Positions 39,501 through 49,110 are shown, counted from the stretch's first letter. The stretch is DNA of 64,000 nt from Alphaproteobacteria bacterium (GCA_015062535.1 SUUK01000002.1:286724-350723), one strand, 5' to 3'. The notes: generated from the letters alone by a model not told the origin. Translations and numbers: made by a program.

Positions 39501-42500
39501 TGGACAGCTTGGATAGTAGTCAACAGATTGATCACAAGAATATGTACATTGGTGACACTCTTTATTTCCTTCATAATAGGTTTTAGATGTCTCATCTTTT
39601 AAGGTTAAACCATGTTGTGCAGGTGTACAAGTATCGCTTAAGTTATTTTCTTCACAAGTTAGGGCGCTACATGTGTAACAGCTGTTATTTAGGTAATCTT
39701 TTACAGAACTTACAACAAATTCCCAACCACCGGCACCAGTTGAACCACAAACTTCAAGAGATGTTCCAGGAGTATTGTAGTATCCCTTACCATTATCACA
39801 TCCACATTGATAGTATGTATGTGTTCCTGTATCGGTTGTTTCTGTGCAGTCATTTATTTGTGTTAAACCATAAGTTGCACTACAGGGTGTTGAGCTTGTG
39901 AAGATTTTTTTATCACATGCAGGACCTAAGTTTAGATAACAAGTAACTCCATAGTTTGTAACTGTTGAACAGTTATATCCATCAGGGCAGGTTGCTGTCA
40001 TATCTTTATCTTCATCACAAGATATAGGTTTGTAACAAGTTATAGTTCCTTGCGCATTTGTAATTGTGGATTCGGTGCAATTGTAACCTGATGGACAATT
40101 TTCATAGTAGTTATTGGCTGTATCACAGGCATAGCTACATGTATAACAAGGGGTATTTCCTTGATATTTATCTGTATCGCCACGCGTTGTTAGGATTCCT
40201 TCTTCTTGTTTACAAGCGGTATAATAACCTTCTGATGATTGACAAGTTAGAGCATTACATTGATAACAACTTATACCATTGGAGTCTTTTACTGATGTTT
40301 CAGCAAAGCCCCAACCACCGGCACCAGTTGAACCACAAACTTCAAGAGATGTTTCATGAATATAGTAGTATCCATCATCATTACTACATCCACACTTATA
40401 AGTTGTTTTGGGTGCTGTTCCTGTAGCATTGTTTGTGGTACATTGGCCAGAAATTGTAGTTCCTGTGCTACAAGATGTTTCGGTATAAGCAGAACAATCG
40501 TTTGGTTCACATTGTAAATGATCTCCAGAAGTATCGCTACAACGAGCTGTTTCTGTCATACCTGATGGACAAGAGTTGTTAAATGTATAGATACTTGGGT
40601 TGCACTCATCTTCTATATAACAAGTTACACTTCCATTATATGTTGTGAATGTTTTTGTTGTACAAGTTTTACCATTTAGGGCTGCATCATCATTACAATC
40701 GTCTATATCGCTATAGTAGCCTTGTGCTGGGTCACAGGTGTATGAACAGCTATAACATTGGTCGTTACCATGATAAGCACTTGAAGATGTTGCTTTTTCT
40801 TTTAGTCCTGCAATAGTTGGACAGTTTTGAGCACCAAATCCGTAGTCTGTTTCTGGGCAAAGTAACTCTTGGCAAGTTTTACAGCTGATGCCGTTGTAAT
40901 CTTGAGTATCAAATTTCCACCCATTTGCACCTGAAGTACCACAGGAAGTAATAGATGCTGATGGCTCATAATATTTATTGTCTGTATCACAAGCACAGCT
41001 AAAGTATGTAAATGTGCCTTCATCTGTTACATCACTACATTGACCAGTGGTTTTTAAGGCAGCGTTTACGTATTTACAGTCTTTTGTATAATTATAAACT
41101 GTTTGATCACATGCATCAGCGGTTTCTTTATAACAAGTAATACCATAGTTTGTTACTTTTGAACAAATTTTACCTGTTGGGCAAGATGTATGTAGGTTTT
41201 CACCATCACAGCTTTGAACTTTAACACAAGTAGCATCACCTTGTGAGGTTTCATTAGAACAATTATAACCTTCTGGACAGTCGTTAGAGGCAACATAGTT
41301 GTTATCTGTATTGCAAGTGTATTCACATGTATAGCAAGCAGCATTTCCATGGAAGTTAGTTGTTGATTTTGTTGCGGTTAATGTAATACCAGTTTTAGCG
41401 CTTTCACAAGTTGAATAGAAACCTTCGGCATTGTTACATTCAAGCTCGCTACATGTATTACATGTTAAGGTATTGTATGTTCCAGAAATAAATTCCCAAC
41501 CTTTTTCAGCAGATGAACCGCAAACACTTAAATTTGATGTTGGATCATAATACCCTCTAGAACTATTACATTCGCATTTATAGGTTGTAGATTTTTTGGT
41601 TCCTGAAGTATTGTTTGTGGTACAAGAACCAATTTCTCTTGTTCCTGTTGTACAAGCGTATAATGTATATTCAGAACAATCGTTTGGTTCACATTGTAAA
41701 TGTACATTTGATTCGTCTTCACAGCGGGCAGTTTCGGTCATACCCTCTGGGCAAGAGCCTAGGAAATTATAGGTACTTGTGTCACATAAAGCTTCTTTAT
41801 AGCAAGTTTTATTTCCATTATATGTTGTAAATGTTTCTGATGCGCAAGTTTTGCCATTTACTGATGCGTCATCATTACAATCATCTTCGTTGTCGTAATA
41901 ACCTAATGCTGGGTCACAGGTGTATGAACAACTATAGCATTGCTCGTTACCATGATAAGCACTTGAAGATGTTGCTTTTTCTTTTAGGCCTGCAACTATT
42001 GGGCAGTTTTGAGCACCAAATCCGTAGTCTGTTTTTGGGCAAAGTAACTCTTGGCAAGTTTTACAACTTACTCCACTGATAGTTGTTGAAGATGAGAATT
42101 TCCAACCATTTGAACCAGATAATCCGCAAAGAGTTAAGTTTGTTGCAGATGATGGGAAGTAATTTTCTTCTTCATCACATTCGCATTTGTAGGTTGTTGT
42201 TGGTGCTGTTCCTGTAGCATTGTTTGTGGTACATTCATCAGAAATTTTAGTTCCTGTGCTACAAGAAGTTTCGGTATAAGCAGAACAATTATTTGGTTCG
42301 CATTGGTAGTGTGTAGAAGTGTCTGTACATTCTGATACTTGTGTCATACCTTCTGGGCAAGGTGTATCAAATGTGTATTTGGATGTATCGCATGTAGCTT
42401 CTTTATAACAAGTTACGCTTCCATTATATGTAGTAAATGATTCTGATGTACAAGTTTTGCCATTTACTGATGCGTCATCATTACAATCATCTTCATTGTC

Positions 42501-45500
42501 ATAATAACCTAATGCAGGGTCACAAGTGTATGAACAACTATAGCATTGCTCGTTACCATGATAAGCACTTGAAGATGTTGCTTTTTCTTTTAGGCCTGCA
42601 ACTGTTGGGCAGTTTTGAGCACCAAATCCGTAATCTGTTTCTGCACAATCTAACATTTGGCAAGTTTTACAGCTGATGCCGTTGTAAGTTTGACTATTAA
42701 ATATCCAACCATTTGAACCGGATAATCCGCAGGTTTTTAGGTCTGTTGTTGAGTTGCCATAATATCCACGAGTATCATTACAAGCACATTGATAATATCT
42801 AAATGTTCCATTTGCTGTTACATCATCACAATAATCAGCAGTTTTTAAGCCTTCAGTAGTTTCGCATTGTTCATCATATTTGTAAACTGTTCTATCACAA
42901 GCAGTGCCTAGTACTTTGTAACAAGTAATGCCATATTGAGTTACAGGTGAGCAGTTTTGACCTGTTGGGCAGGCTGTATGTAGGTTTTCATTATCACAGC
43001 TTTGAACTTTAACACAAGTAGCATCACCTTGTGTAACTTCAGTTGAACAATCATATCCAGTTGGGCATGTGGTATTGTAATTTTTTGATGTATCACAAGT
43101 GTATTCGCAAGTGTGGCAAGCAGTTTCACCTGCATATTTGCCGGTTAATTTATCATTTAAGATAATACCTTCTTTTGCTGTATCACATGATGTTACTTCT
43201 GGGTCTATACAAGTTAACTCAGTTCTAATATAACATCCCTCAGTTGTTTGATTTGAACAATCATAACCAACAAGGTTGTTTTTGTTTAGAGAGCATTTTC
43301 CTTGATCTTGATAGTATCCATTGTCCTCATCACATGTACAAGAATAGTGTGAGCCATTATCATCAGTGCATTCTGTTACTTCTTTCATGCCAGCTGGGCA
43401 TTGGTTGTCATATGGGTATGATGCTGGATTACACTCATCAATCTTATAACAAGTATACGAACGGCCGTCTTGAACGGTTGTAGTTGTTGGTGTACAAGTT
43501 TTACCTATTACTTCGGCATCATCAGTACAATCTGCTTCATCATCATATAAACCATCTTTACAGGTGTAATTACAACTATAGCACTGGTCATTACCATGAT
43601 ATTGCGAGCTTAGAGATGATGATGTTTTAAGGTCAGGATATGTTGGACAATTTGGTGTGCCATATCCGTAATCTGTTTCTGCACAATCTAACATTTGGCA
43701 AGTTTTACAGGTTATGCCATTGTAAGTTTGACTATTAAATATCCAACCATTTGCACCGGATGATCCGCAGGTTTTTAGGTCTGTTGTTGAGTTGTCATAG
43801 TATCCATCATCGTCATCGCAAGCACATTGATAATATCTAAATGTTCCATTTGCTGTTACATCATCACAATAATCAGCAGTTTTTAAGCCTTCAGTAGTTT
43901 CGCATTGTTCATCATATTTGTAAACTGTTCTATCACAAGCAGTGCCTAGTACTTTGTAACAAGTAATGCCATATTGAGTTACAGGTGAGCAGTTTTGACC
44001 TGTTGGGCAGTCTGTATGTAGGCTTTCATTATCACAAGCGGTAATTTTAGTACAAGATGTACCATTTTGTGTCACCTCGTTAGAACAGCTATATCCATCT
44101 GGGCAAGAAGTTGTATAGTAGTTGGAAGTATCGCAAGTGTATGTACAATTATGACAAGCTACTTCACCTGCATATTTGCCAGTTAATTTATCATCTAAGA
44201 TAATACCTTCTTTTGCTGTATCACATGCTTTTGTTGATGGTGCTTCACAAGTTAAAGCAGTTCTTAGGTAACAACCTTCTGGTGTTTGGGTAGAACAATC
44301 ATAACCAACTTCTAGATTTTCATTTAGCTCACAAGCGGTTTTATCTGCAAAATAATTTGAGGATTCGTCACAAATACATGCATGGTGAGAGCCATTGGCA
44401 TCACTACATTGTTTTATGGTGGTCATACCTAAAGGACAATTGTTATCGTAAGGATATTCTGCTGGATTACAAGTATCTATTGCGTAACAAGTTATAGATG
44501 AGCCATCTTTAACGGTTGTAGTTGTTGATGTACATACTTTTCCTTGGGCAGTTGCATCTTGATTACATTCACCTAAATCATCATATAGGCCTTGTTTACA
44601 GCTATAGTTACAGGTGTAACACTGTTCTTGACCATGATATGTTGCACTTAGTGATGAAGAGCTTTTTAAATCTGAGTATGTTGGGCAATTTGGTGTGCCA
44701 TATCCGTAATCTGTTTCTGCACATTCTAATTTGTTACAGGTGTTACAATTTATACCATTATAGTTTTGGGTTATAAATTCCCAACCATTTGCGCCTTTAC
44801 TACCGCAAGTTGTAATAGGTGCTGTTGTGTCATAATATCCAGAAGCATCATTACAAGCACATTGATAATATGTAAATGTACCATTAGCAGTTTGTTCGCT
44901 ACAAGTATTAACAGTTTTTAAACCGGTTGTATCTGTACATGGTGTATCATAAACAAAGATTTCTCTATCGCACTGATCGCTTAGCACTTGATAACAAGTT
45001 ATGCCATATTGAGTTATAGGTAAGCAGTTTTTACCATCAGGGCAGGTTGTAAATTGTGTTGTTTCATTACAAGCAACAGGTTTTTGACAATTTGCATCAT
45101 CTTGAGAAACTTCTGAACCTACACAACTATAACCACTTGGGCATGATGTAGCATAATTGTTTACAATATCACAATTGTATTCACACTCATAACAAGGATT
45201 ATCACCATTAAAATCGGTTGTAGAAGGGGTTGGAGTTAAGACAATACCTGTTTTAGCATCTGTACATTTTTGATATAGTCCTTTAGTTGTGTCACAAGTT
45301 AAAGGATTACATTGTAAACAAGTTATGCCATTATAAGTATTGGATGTAAATTCCCAACCTTTGTTTCCTGTGTCTCCGCAAGTTGTAATTGGTGATGATG
45401 GATCATAGTATCCAGAATTGTCATCACAAGCACATTGATAGTATGTGTATGTGCCAGAAGTTGTTGTTTCTGTACATGTATCAATAGTTTTTAGGCCTGT

Positions 45501-46601
45501 TGTATTTGGACATGGGGTATCATATTTATAAGTTGTTCTATCACATTTATCACTTAATACTTGATAACAAGTAATACCATAGTTTGTAGTTGATGAGCAG
45601 TTTTTACCATCTGGACAAGTCGCATATTGAGTTTTTTCATCACAAGCAATAGGTTTTACGCAAGATGCATCTCCTTGTGATATGTCTGAACCTGTACAGT
45701 CATAGCCTTCTGGACAAGAAGTATCATAATTTTTTGAAGTATCGCATGAATAAGAACAATTGTGACAAGCGGATTCTCCTGCAAAATTATTAGTTGTGGT
45801 GTCATTTAAGGCTATACCTTCTTTAGCTTGTTCACATTCTGTAACCTCTGGTAGAGGACAGGATAAAGGAGTTCTAATATAGCAACCTTCAGCTGTTTGA
45901 GCGGAGCAATCATAACCGGTTTGACCTGAATTATTTGTTGTACATTCGTTTTGGTCTTCAAAGTAACCATTTGATTTATCGCATATACAAGAATGATGAG
46001 AGCCATTATCATCTGTACAAACATTATCAGAAATCATACCAGTTGGGCATGAATTTTCGAAAGGAAATTGGTTCGTATCACAAATACATTGAAGATGAGT
46101 TCCTTTGGAGTCTTGACATTCTTCTGTTTTTACTTTGCCATTTGGACAGGTTTCATCAAATGGGTAGAGATTTTTATCGCAGAGCTTTTCTTTGTCTCCG
46201 CCTCCGCCACTACCGATTAAGGCTGCGGCACCAATTGCACCAGCGCCGAGTAATAACCAAGCTGGAGATATGGAGCTTTTTTCTGCGGCAACAATTGCAC
46301 AAATTGGATCGTCATCATCATGACAAGCAACATCAGTTGAAGCACCAAATTTGAGAAGAGTTATATAGGAATTTTGGTCTTTTGCTTGTTGTGCAAGGCA
46401 TAGAGCAGTGTTGTGGTTTTGGTCTTGGAGATTAATATATTTCTTAAATTGATGTAAACGAGAATAATTATTCATTCTCGCCCAACGGTACAAGTGAAGA
46501 GGTGTTAACCTAGTGGCGGCATAAGCCGGCTGTATAACAAACGAGGTCAGCATTGCGACCATTGTTATTGATGAAATTATTTTCTTTAGTCCTCTTCTCA
46601 T
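36504..46601 (-). CDS. Giant cysteine-rich autotransporter
   Basis: 3365 residues. Order: signal peptide (1-28), ankyrin-like segment (about 32-90, 'TPLHLYRWARMNNYSRLHQF', 'NTALCLAQQAKDQNS'), hydrophobic plus Gly-rich segment (about 108-130), a Cys-rich region (about 135-2710), a short 'YGMYGS/YGIRV' repeat passenger (about 2710-3080), and a barrel (about 3100-3365) ending LKFNF. In the first ~215 residues of the Cys-rich region I count 25 cysteines. Modules recur with motifs CDTSNNY..SCP.GY.C, NYGITCYK, and G.NGW.F...YNGI.C.TC. A Shine-Dalgarno (GGAGAT) precedes the ATG. It is predicted to be an outer-surface fibre stiffened by disulfides; function unknown. Confidence 0.9.
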   Translation of the reverse strand: MRRGLKKIISSITMVAMLTSFVIQPAYAATRLTPLHLYRWARMNNYSRLHQFKKYINLQDQNHNTALCLAQQAKDQNSYITLLKFGASTDVACHDDDDPICAIVAAEKSSISPAWLLLGAGAIGAAALIGSGGGGDKEKLCDKNLYPFDETCPNGKVKTEECQDSKGTHLQCICDTNQFPFENSCPTGMISDNVCTDDNGSHHSCICDKSNGYFEDQNECTTNNSGQTGYDCSAQTAEGCYIRTPLSCPLPEVTECEQAKEGIALNDTTTNNFAGESACHNCSYSCDTSKNYDTSCPEGYDCTGSDISQGDASCVKPIACDEKTQYATCPDGKNCSSTTNYGITCYQVLSDKCDRTTYKYDTPCPNTTGLKTIDTCTETTTSGTYTYYQCACDDNSGYYDPSSPITTCGDTGNKGWEFTSNTYNGITCLQCNPLTCDTTKGLYQKCTDAKTGIVLTPTPSTTDFNGDNPCYECEYNCDIVNNYATSCPSGYSCVGSEVSQDDANCQKPVACNETTQFTTCPDGKNCLPITQYGITCYQVLSDQCDREIFVYDTPCTDTTGLKTVNTCSEQTANGTFTYYQCACNDASGYYDTTAPITTCGSKGANGWEFITQNYNGINCNTCNKLECAETDYGYGTPNCPTYSDLKSSSSLSATYHGQEQCYTCNYSCKQGLYDDLGECNQDATAQGKVCTSTTTTVKDGSSITCYAIDTCNPAEYPYDNNCPLGMTTIKQCSDANGSHHACICDESSNYFADKTACELNENLEVGYDCSTQTPEGCYLRTALTCEAPSTKACDTAKEGIILDDKLTGKYAGEVACHNCTYTCDTSNYYTTSCPDGYSCSNEVTQNGTSCTKITACDNESLHTDCPTGQNCSPVTQYGITCYKVLGTACDRTVYKYDEQCETTEGLKTADYCDDVTANGTFRYYQCACDDDDGYYDNSTTDLKTCGSSGANGWIFNSQTYNGITCKTCQMLDCAETDYGYGTPNCPTYPDLKTSSSLSSQYHGNDQCYSCNYTCKDGLYDDEADCTDDAEVIGKTCTPTTTTVQDGRSYTCYKIDECNPASYPYDNQCPAGMKEVTECTDDNGSHYSCTCDEDNGYYQDQGKCSLNKNNLVGYDCSNQTTEGCYIRTELTCIDPEVTSCDTAKEGIILNDKLTGKYAGETACHTCEYTCDTSKNYNTTCPTGYDCSTEVTQGDATCVKVQSCDNENLHTACPTGQNCSPVTQYGITCYKVLGTACDRTVYKYDEQCETTEGLKTADYCDDVTANGTFRYYQCACNDTRGYYGNSTTDLKTCGLSGSNGWIFNSQTYNGISCKTCQMLDCAETDYGFGAQNCPTVAGLKEKATSSSAYHGNEQCYSCSYTCDPALGYYDNEDDCNDDASVNGKTCTSESFTTYNGSVTCYKEATCDTSKYTFDTPCPEGMTQVSECTDTSTHYQCEPNNCSAYTETSCSTGTKISDECTTNNATGTAPTTTYKCECDEEENYFPSSATNLTLCGLSGSNGWKFSSSTTISGVSCKTCQELLCPKTDYGFGAQNCPIVAGLKEKATSSSAYHGNEQCYSCSYTCDPALGYYDNEDDCNDDASVNGKTCASETFTTYNGNKTCYKEALCDTSTYNFLGSCPEGMTETARCEDESNVHLQCEPNDCSEYTLYACTTGTREIGSCTTNNTSGTKKSTTYKCECNSSRGYYDPTSNLSVCGSSAEKGWEFISGTYNTLTCNTCSELECNNAEGFYSTCESAKTGITLTATKSTTNFHGNAACYTCEYTCNTDNNYVASNDCPEGYNCSNETSQGDATCVKVQSCDGENLHTSCPTGKICSKVTNYGITCYKETADACDQTVYNYTKDCKYVNAALKTTGQCSDVTDEGTFTYFSCACDTDNKYYEPSASITSCGTSGANGWKFDTQDYNGISCKTCQELLCPETDYGFGAQNCPTIAGLKEKATSSSAYHGNDQCYSCSYTCDPAQGYYSDIDDCNDDAALNGKTCTTKTFTTYNGSVTCYIEDECNPSIYTFNNSCPSGMTETARCSDTSGDHLQCEPNDCSAYTETSCSTGTTISGQCTTNNATGTAPKTTYKCGCSNDDGYYYIHETSLEVCGSTGAGGWGFAETSVKDSNGISCYQCNALTCQSSEGYYTACKQEEGILTTRGDTDKYQGNTPCYTCSYACDTANNYYENCPSGYNCTESTITNAQGTITCYKPISCDEDKDMTATCPDGYNCSTVTNYGVTCYLNLGPACDKKIFTSSTPCSATYGLTQINDCTETTDTGTHTYYQCGCDNGKGYYNTPGTSLEVCGSTGAGGWEFVVSSVKDYLNNSCYTCSALTCEENNLSDTCTPAQHGLTLKDETSKTYYEGNKECHQCTYSCDQSVDYYPSCPSGYDCGDHVSSQGDANCVTPINCDNNILLDYNHIITGKVYETITDYGLTCYKEKTGCDNSKGYYSTETECKTTNQGCSYDTASGCYLRATACPVTEDLSPTDLSICGTYPDYVKATKVKSGVSGASDCYKCDFTCDTTKANVYTSSTACTQNAYGETGYSCTEDTTYGCFVREDVLTCSAPSNTSCEAPQEGFVLDNSPTGSYEGEQPCLACTYSCNETNKYFDTKDYMQCGTSGANGWHFNSGTTQAGKTCYKCLENDCPTKTTHETCTKVTGLNFKSSSTSGITQYHGQTQCHTCVYSCDTSNNYYDSIEECEDESGETCNTTAVEINVNLTKETYYCYQPQSSLTSQNSTLEKTTNTTLIELTSSGTEDVYGLKSDKDLQNTSDNTGSNGIIKIDHNSTGYAYGMYGSSNNQLLNDENASINIQNNSSGTAVGMYASRGGSAINKGDITITGTTGTSVGILGAGENYIENQGTINVEGASAYGIRVLDGTNTTIINQGSINVNGTNEAYGIYIDQNASANSVTNLGSITINGNQNDTNRSIVLNGADFRNVGLMSVSGELDLETLGAKTVYLEDGATYEAQSIKGDLTAGVSTVMNDNLDTYIKKDALIAEDTNNLNISSESALFEAKTEKNKEGNTDVVLKRKEFSNFTPNKSMADYLTKNYQAKKFEDTFNSLKSATTQSNLQENLADFMGHDRLLNFADENFSVLRSLNRTMADTILKPTNEKNRVIAGYDNFNLETDDKGVLSGYELSSNSMFTFGDKRLNNWSRLGLGLSFTDINTSYEKGGDRDLNIVSVFVPYLRKISDKLNLVSILNLGYGYGDYDRGSDRESDIEEIIYGLTNELRYTININGFAELEPALMLNAIGYTEKGFDEGNAKDAIQTKRSNNLSVELGLGVFLKKEVKMEKYGKLGFKIGGVYYHEFADPYRDITLRHKDALGSWYRINDYANLYQRDRAVLEAVIDYAYKDLALYVKYNKLIQKNNPDLFDMGLKFNF
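42781..42972 (-). repeat. 192-bp exact coding repeat, copy A
   Basis: Identical by eye, base for base, to 43819-44010, 1,038 bp away in the same gene and frame, with flanks that are similar but not identical. A related, less exact block recurs at about 41851 and 42457 (606 bp apart). Confidence 0.85.
43819..44010 (-). repeat. 192-bp exact coding repeat, copy B
   Basis: Second copy of 42781-42972. The exact match argues for a recent duplication or ongoing gene conversion inside the giant gene. Confidence 0.85.
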
Positions 46602-46635
46602 TTTCTTATCTCCATGTTATTAGAGTTATACATAA

Positions 46636-47121
46636 TTATATTTCTTCGGTGTTTTTGACACCAAATAGCATAGTTTTTGGTACCCAGCCTTCTATTTTGT
46701 TTTCAAACTCGAGCTCACAAAAAGAAAGTGTGCAACGTTTTATTTTGCCAATAACTCCAAATTCGGCTTTGGCAACTACTTCTGAGTTTAAGCTTTCTTT
46801 GGCATAAACATTATTTATACCAGGTTCCGTAATAAGAGCATAACGAGAATTTGTTAGTAAATTTTTTCTAACCCATGACACAGTTCCTTCAAAATCTCTT
46901 ATTTTGCGCCATTGTTCGTATTCGGCTATTATTTCTACGGGATGATTTTGTTGTTGATATATCCATTCTATTGGATAGCGGATATTAGGGCCAGAACGTG
47001 CATTTACTTTATCTGCACGCATGGCTACAAAGCGAGTCTGGTCAGGATTTAATTCGATAATGGTTGCGAATGCATCAAGACTCGTTAGAAATACTAGTAA
47101 TAGAGCAATTAAAAAGCGCAT
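46636..47121 (-). CDS. Secreted protein with two bacterial SH3 domains
   Basis: 161 residues: signal peptide (1-19), then two SH3-type beta domains (about 28-90 and 95-155). Seen: 'FVAMRADKVNARSGPNIRYPIEW' spread over the first domain, 'EYEQWRKIRDFEGTVSWVRKNLL', then 'NNVYAKESLNSEVVAKAEFG' in the second. This matches the DUF1058/SH3_4 proteins common in Alphaproteobacteria, presumed to bind peptidoglycan or protein partners in the periplasm. GAGGAA precedes the ATG. It lies 34 bp upstream of the giant autotransporter on the same strand and may be cotranscribed. Confidence 0.85.
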   Translation of the reverse strand: MRFLIALLLVFLTSLDAFATIIELNPDQTRFVAMRADKVNARSGPNIRYPIEWIYQQQNHPVEIIAEYEQWRKIRDFEGTVSWVRKNLLTNSRYALITEPGINNVYAKESLNSEVVAKAEFGVIGKIKRCTLSFCELEFENKIEGWVPKTMLFGVKNTEEI

Positions 47122-47301
47122 TTTTTTCCTCTTTAAAGTTTTTTATATGTTGATTTTACGAATCGGGAGTTAAAAAAGGTTTAAAAAATGGCTTTTTTTC
47201 AACAAAAGTATAGATTTTTTAATAGGTTGTTGTTTTTAAATAAAAAATTAAATTTTATTTGTTAAAAAGGGGTAAATTTATTTAAAAATAGGGTGAAAAA
47301 G

Positions 47302-48408
47302 ATGAAATTAGTTAAAATTATTGAAGATTTAGTGCGTTTTAATACAGAAACAGGTAACAAAAAAGAAATTGATGATTGCTTAGAGTATATTGAAAAGTTT
47401 TTTGATAACACTAATGCAAATGTAAAAATTGAGCGTTTTGATGAAGCAAGCCCAGTTATTTATATTAGAAATAACAATGAAGATGAGCAAGATGTATTGG
47501 TTCTAGGACATATTGATGTTGTAAAAGCAGACAAAGAAATGTTTGAGCCAAAGATTGTTGATGGCAAGATGTTTGGGCGTGGAACTTTGGATATGAAATC
47601 ATTTGCAGGTGTTGCAATGAAATCTATGCAATATGTTTTAGACAATAAATTAAATGTTAAGTTTGGGGTTTTGCTTTCAACAGACGAAGAAAAGGGAAGT
47701 AATAGTACACATAGCTTTTTGGAAAGATACAAAAACATTAAAGCTAATGTTGTTTTGGATAATGATGTTGGTGGGGATATTGGAGTTATTATCAATAAAT
47801 GTAAAAATCCTGTATTTGTTAAATTAAAAGCAACTGGAAAAAGTGCTCATGGCTCTACTCCGTGGGATGGACTAGATGCAAATGAAATGTTAATGGAAAC
47901 AATTCGGGATTTAAGAAAAATTTATCCTTACTTTGATGAAACAATAGGAAAACCTGAAAATACATGGATTGATACTGTTCATGTGGCAAAGATTTGTGGC
48001 GGTGATGTATCAAATATTATTTCATCTAGTGCAGAGGCTTTGCTTGACTTTAGACTTACTGAAACATCATCTTTAAGTAATTTAGAAGAAAATTTGAAAA
48101 AATCTTGCAAAAGGGGCGTAGAATATATAATTGTTTCATCATCAAATCCTGTTGTAATGAGTGAAAATGAGCCAAAGATTTTAAGCTATAAAGAAATTGC
48201 TGAAGAGGTTTTAGGCTATAAAATTAAGTTTGAGCAAATAGGTGGTGCAACAGATGCAAGACTATTTGCTGAGCGTGGGGCTGTGGTTATTATGCATTCT
48301 GGAACTGGTGAAGGTATGCATGGTGATAATGAGTGGGTTGATTTAGATAGTGTGAAAAAACTTCTTGATATACAAATAAAATATTTAGAAAAAATTGCTA
48401 AAAAGTAA
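47302..48408 (+). CDS. M20 family metallopeptidase, ArgE/DapE-like
   Basis: 368 residues from ATG 47302, preceded by AGGGTG; an in-frame GTG at 47293 lies inside that site and is less likely. Zinc motifs: 'VLGHIDVVKAD', 'GRGTLDMKSF', 'STDEEKGS' and late 'HSGTGEGMHGDNEWV'. The usual EPT ligand segment reads 'LDNDVGGD', so an Asp may stand for Glu. M20 enzymes hydrolyse amide bonds of small peptides or N-acyl amino acids. It is a paralogue of the gene at 57844 (shared 'FEPK..DGK.FGRG'). Confidence 0.87.
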   Translation: MKLVKIIEDLVRFNTETGNKKEIDDCLEYIEKFFDNTNANVKIERFDEASPVIYIRNNNEDEQDVLVLGHIDVVKADKEMFEPKIVDGKMFGRGTLDMKSFAGVAMKSMQYVLDNKLNVKFGVLLSTDEEKGSNSTHSFLERYKNIKANVVLDNDVGGDIGVIINKCKNPVFVKLKATGKSAHGSTPWDGLDANEMLMETIRDLRKIYPYFDETIGKPENTWIDTVHVAKICGGDVSNIISSSAEALLDFRLTETSSLSNLEENLKKSCKRGVEYIIVSSSNPVVMSENEPKILSYKEIAEEVLGYKIKFEQIGGATDARLFAERGAVVIMHSGTGEGMHGDNEWVDLDSVKKLLDIQIKYLEKIAKK

Positions 48409-48423
48409 TGTTAAAGAACAAAA

Positions 48424-48454
48424 AACGCTAACCACGAGGGGTTAGCGTTTTTTT
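48424..48454. terminator. Bidirectional intrinsic terminator
   Basis: AACGCTAACC (48424-48433) / GGTTAGCGTT (48440-48449), then T-run. Between the convergent M20 gene and the 171-residue gene. Confidence 0.88.
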
Positions 48455-48468
48455 GTTCGTTGGAAGAT

Positions 48469-48984
48469 TTAGAGCCAGCCTTCATCGAAGAACCAGTCCT
48501 TGGTCTCTTCATAGATTCTGCGGGCTTTGTCTTTCTCTTCTTCGGTGATGTCCGCCTTAAAGATATTGTCCCAAAGGCGGTCACAGTAGTCTGTGAAGAA
48601 AGTATCCGCAGACTTTTCGAGCGACAGAGCAAGCTTCTTGATTGTCGGCTTGCTAATCTTGTTTCTTACGCTCATGATTATCGCACCGATGACCTCGTCC
48701 TCTGAGTAGATAGACTTGCTAGGTATTTTAGCAAGCTGTATCATCTGTTTCTCGGTGAGGTTTATGCCCTCAATGAGAGTGAAGTTGCAGAGCACTTCAT
48801 CGAGGTAAGGAACATCCTCTTTTGCCATTCTGTCGATGATGATTTGGAGGATGTTGGGCTCTTCTGTGAGTGTTGTGAGGTTTGTGAGGAAAACTTTACT
48901 GATGTTAGCTCTTCTTGAATTTTTCATCACTTCGATGTCTTTACACATCTCGTCCAAAAGGACGAAAATTTTTTTCTTTTCCAT
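48469..48984 (-). CDS. Unrecognised helical protein, GC-rich singleton
   Basis: 171 residues; no family recognised. Almost wholly helical and charged, starting MEKKKIFVLLDEMCKDIEVM and ending in an acidic 'DWFFDEGWL'; spaced leucines (ILQIIIDRMAKEDVPYLDEVL) suggest helical hairpins. No signal peptide. GC is raised (28 of 60 at 48541-48600). No Shine-Dalgarno. A possible promoter on the minus strand is TTGTAG-N17-TATAAA within 49000-49040. It has its own terminators on both sides, like the other foreign-looking singletons. Confidence 0.7.
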   Translation of the reverse strand: MEKKKIFVLLDEMCKDIEVMKNSRRANISKVFLTNLTTLTEEPNILQIIIDRMAKEDVPYLDEVLCNFTLIEGINLTEKQMIQLAKIPSKSIYSEDEVIGAIIMSVRNKISKPTIKKLALSLEKSADTFFTDYCDRLWDNIFKADITEEEKDKARRIYEETKDWFFDEGWL

Positions 48985-49076
48985 AATAACTACAATTTAA
49001 TTAAACATATATTTTATAAGTTAGCGGTAGTACTACTACAAAATAAATAATAATGCAAGTCTTTTTTTGTCTATAA

Positions 49077-49107
49077 AAAAAGGTAGCTCATGAAGAACTA
49101 CCTTTTT
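49077..49107. terminator. Intrinsic terminator
   Basis: AAAAAGGTAG (49077-49086) / CTACCTTTTT (49098-49107). On the minus strand it closes the 144-residue gene. Confidence 0.85.
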
Positions 49108-49110
49108 GAT

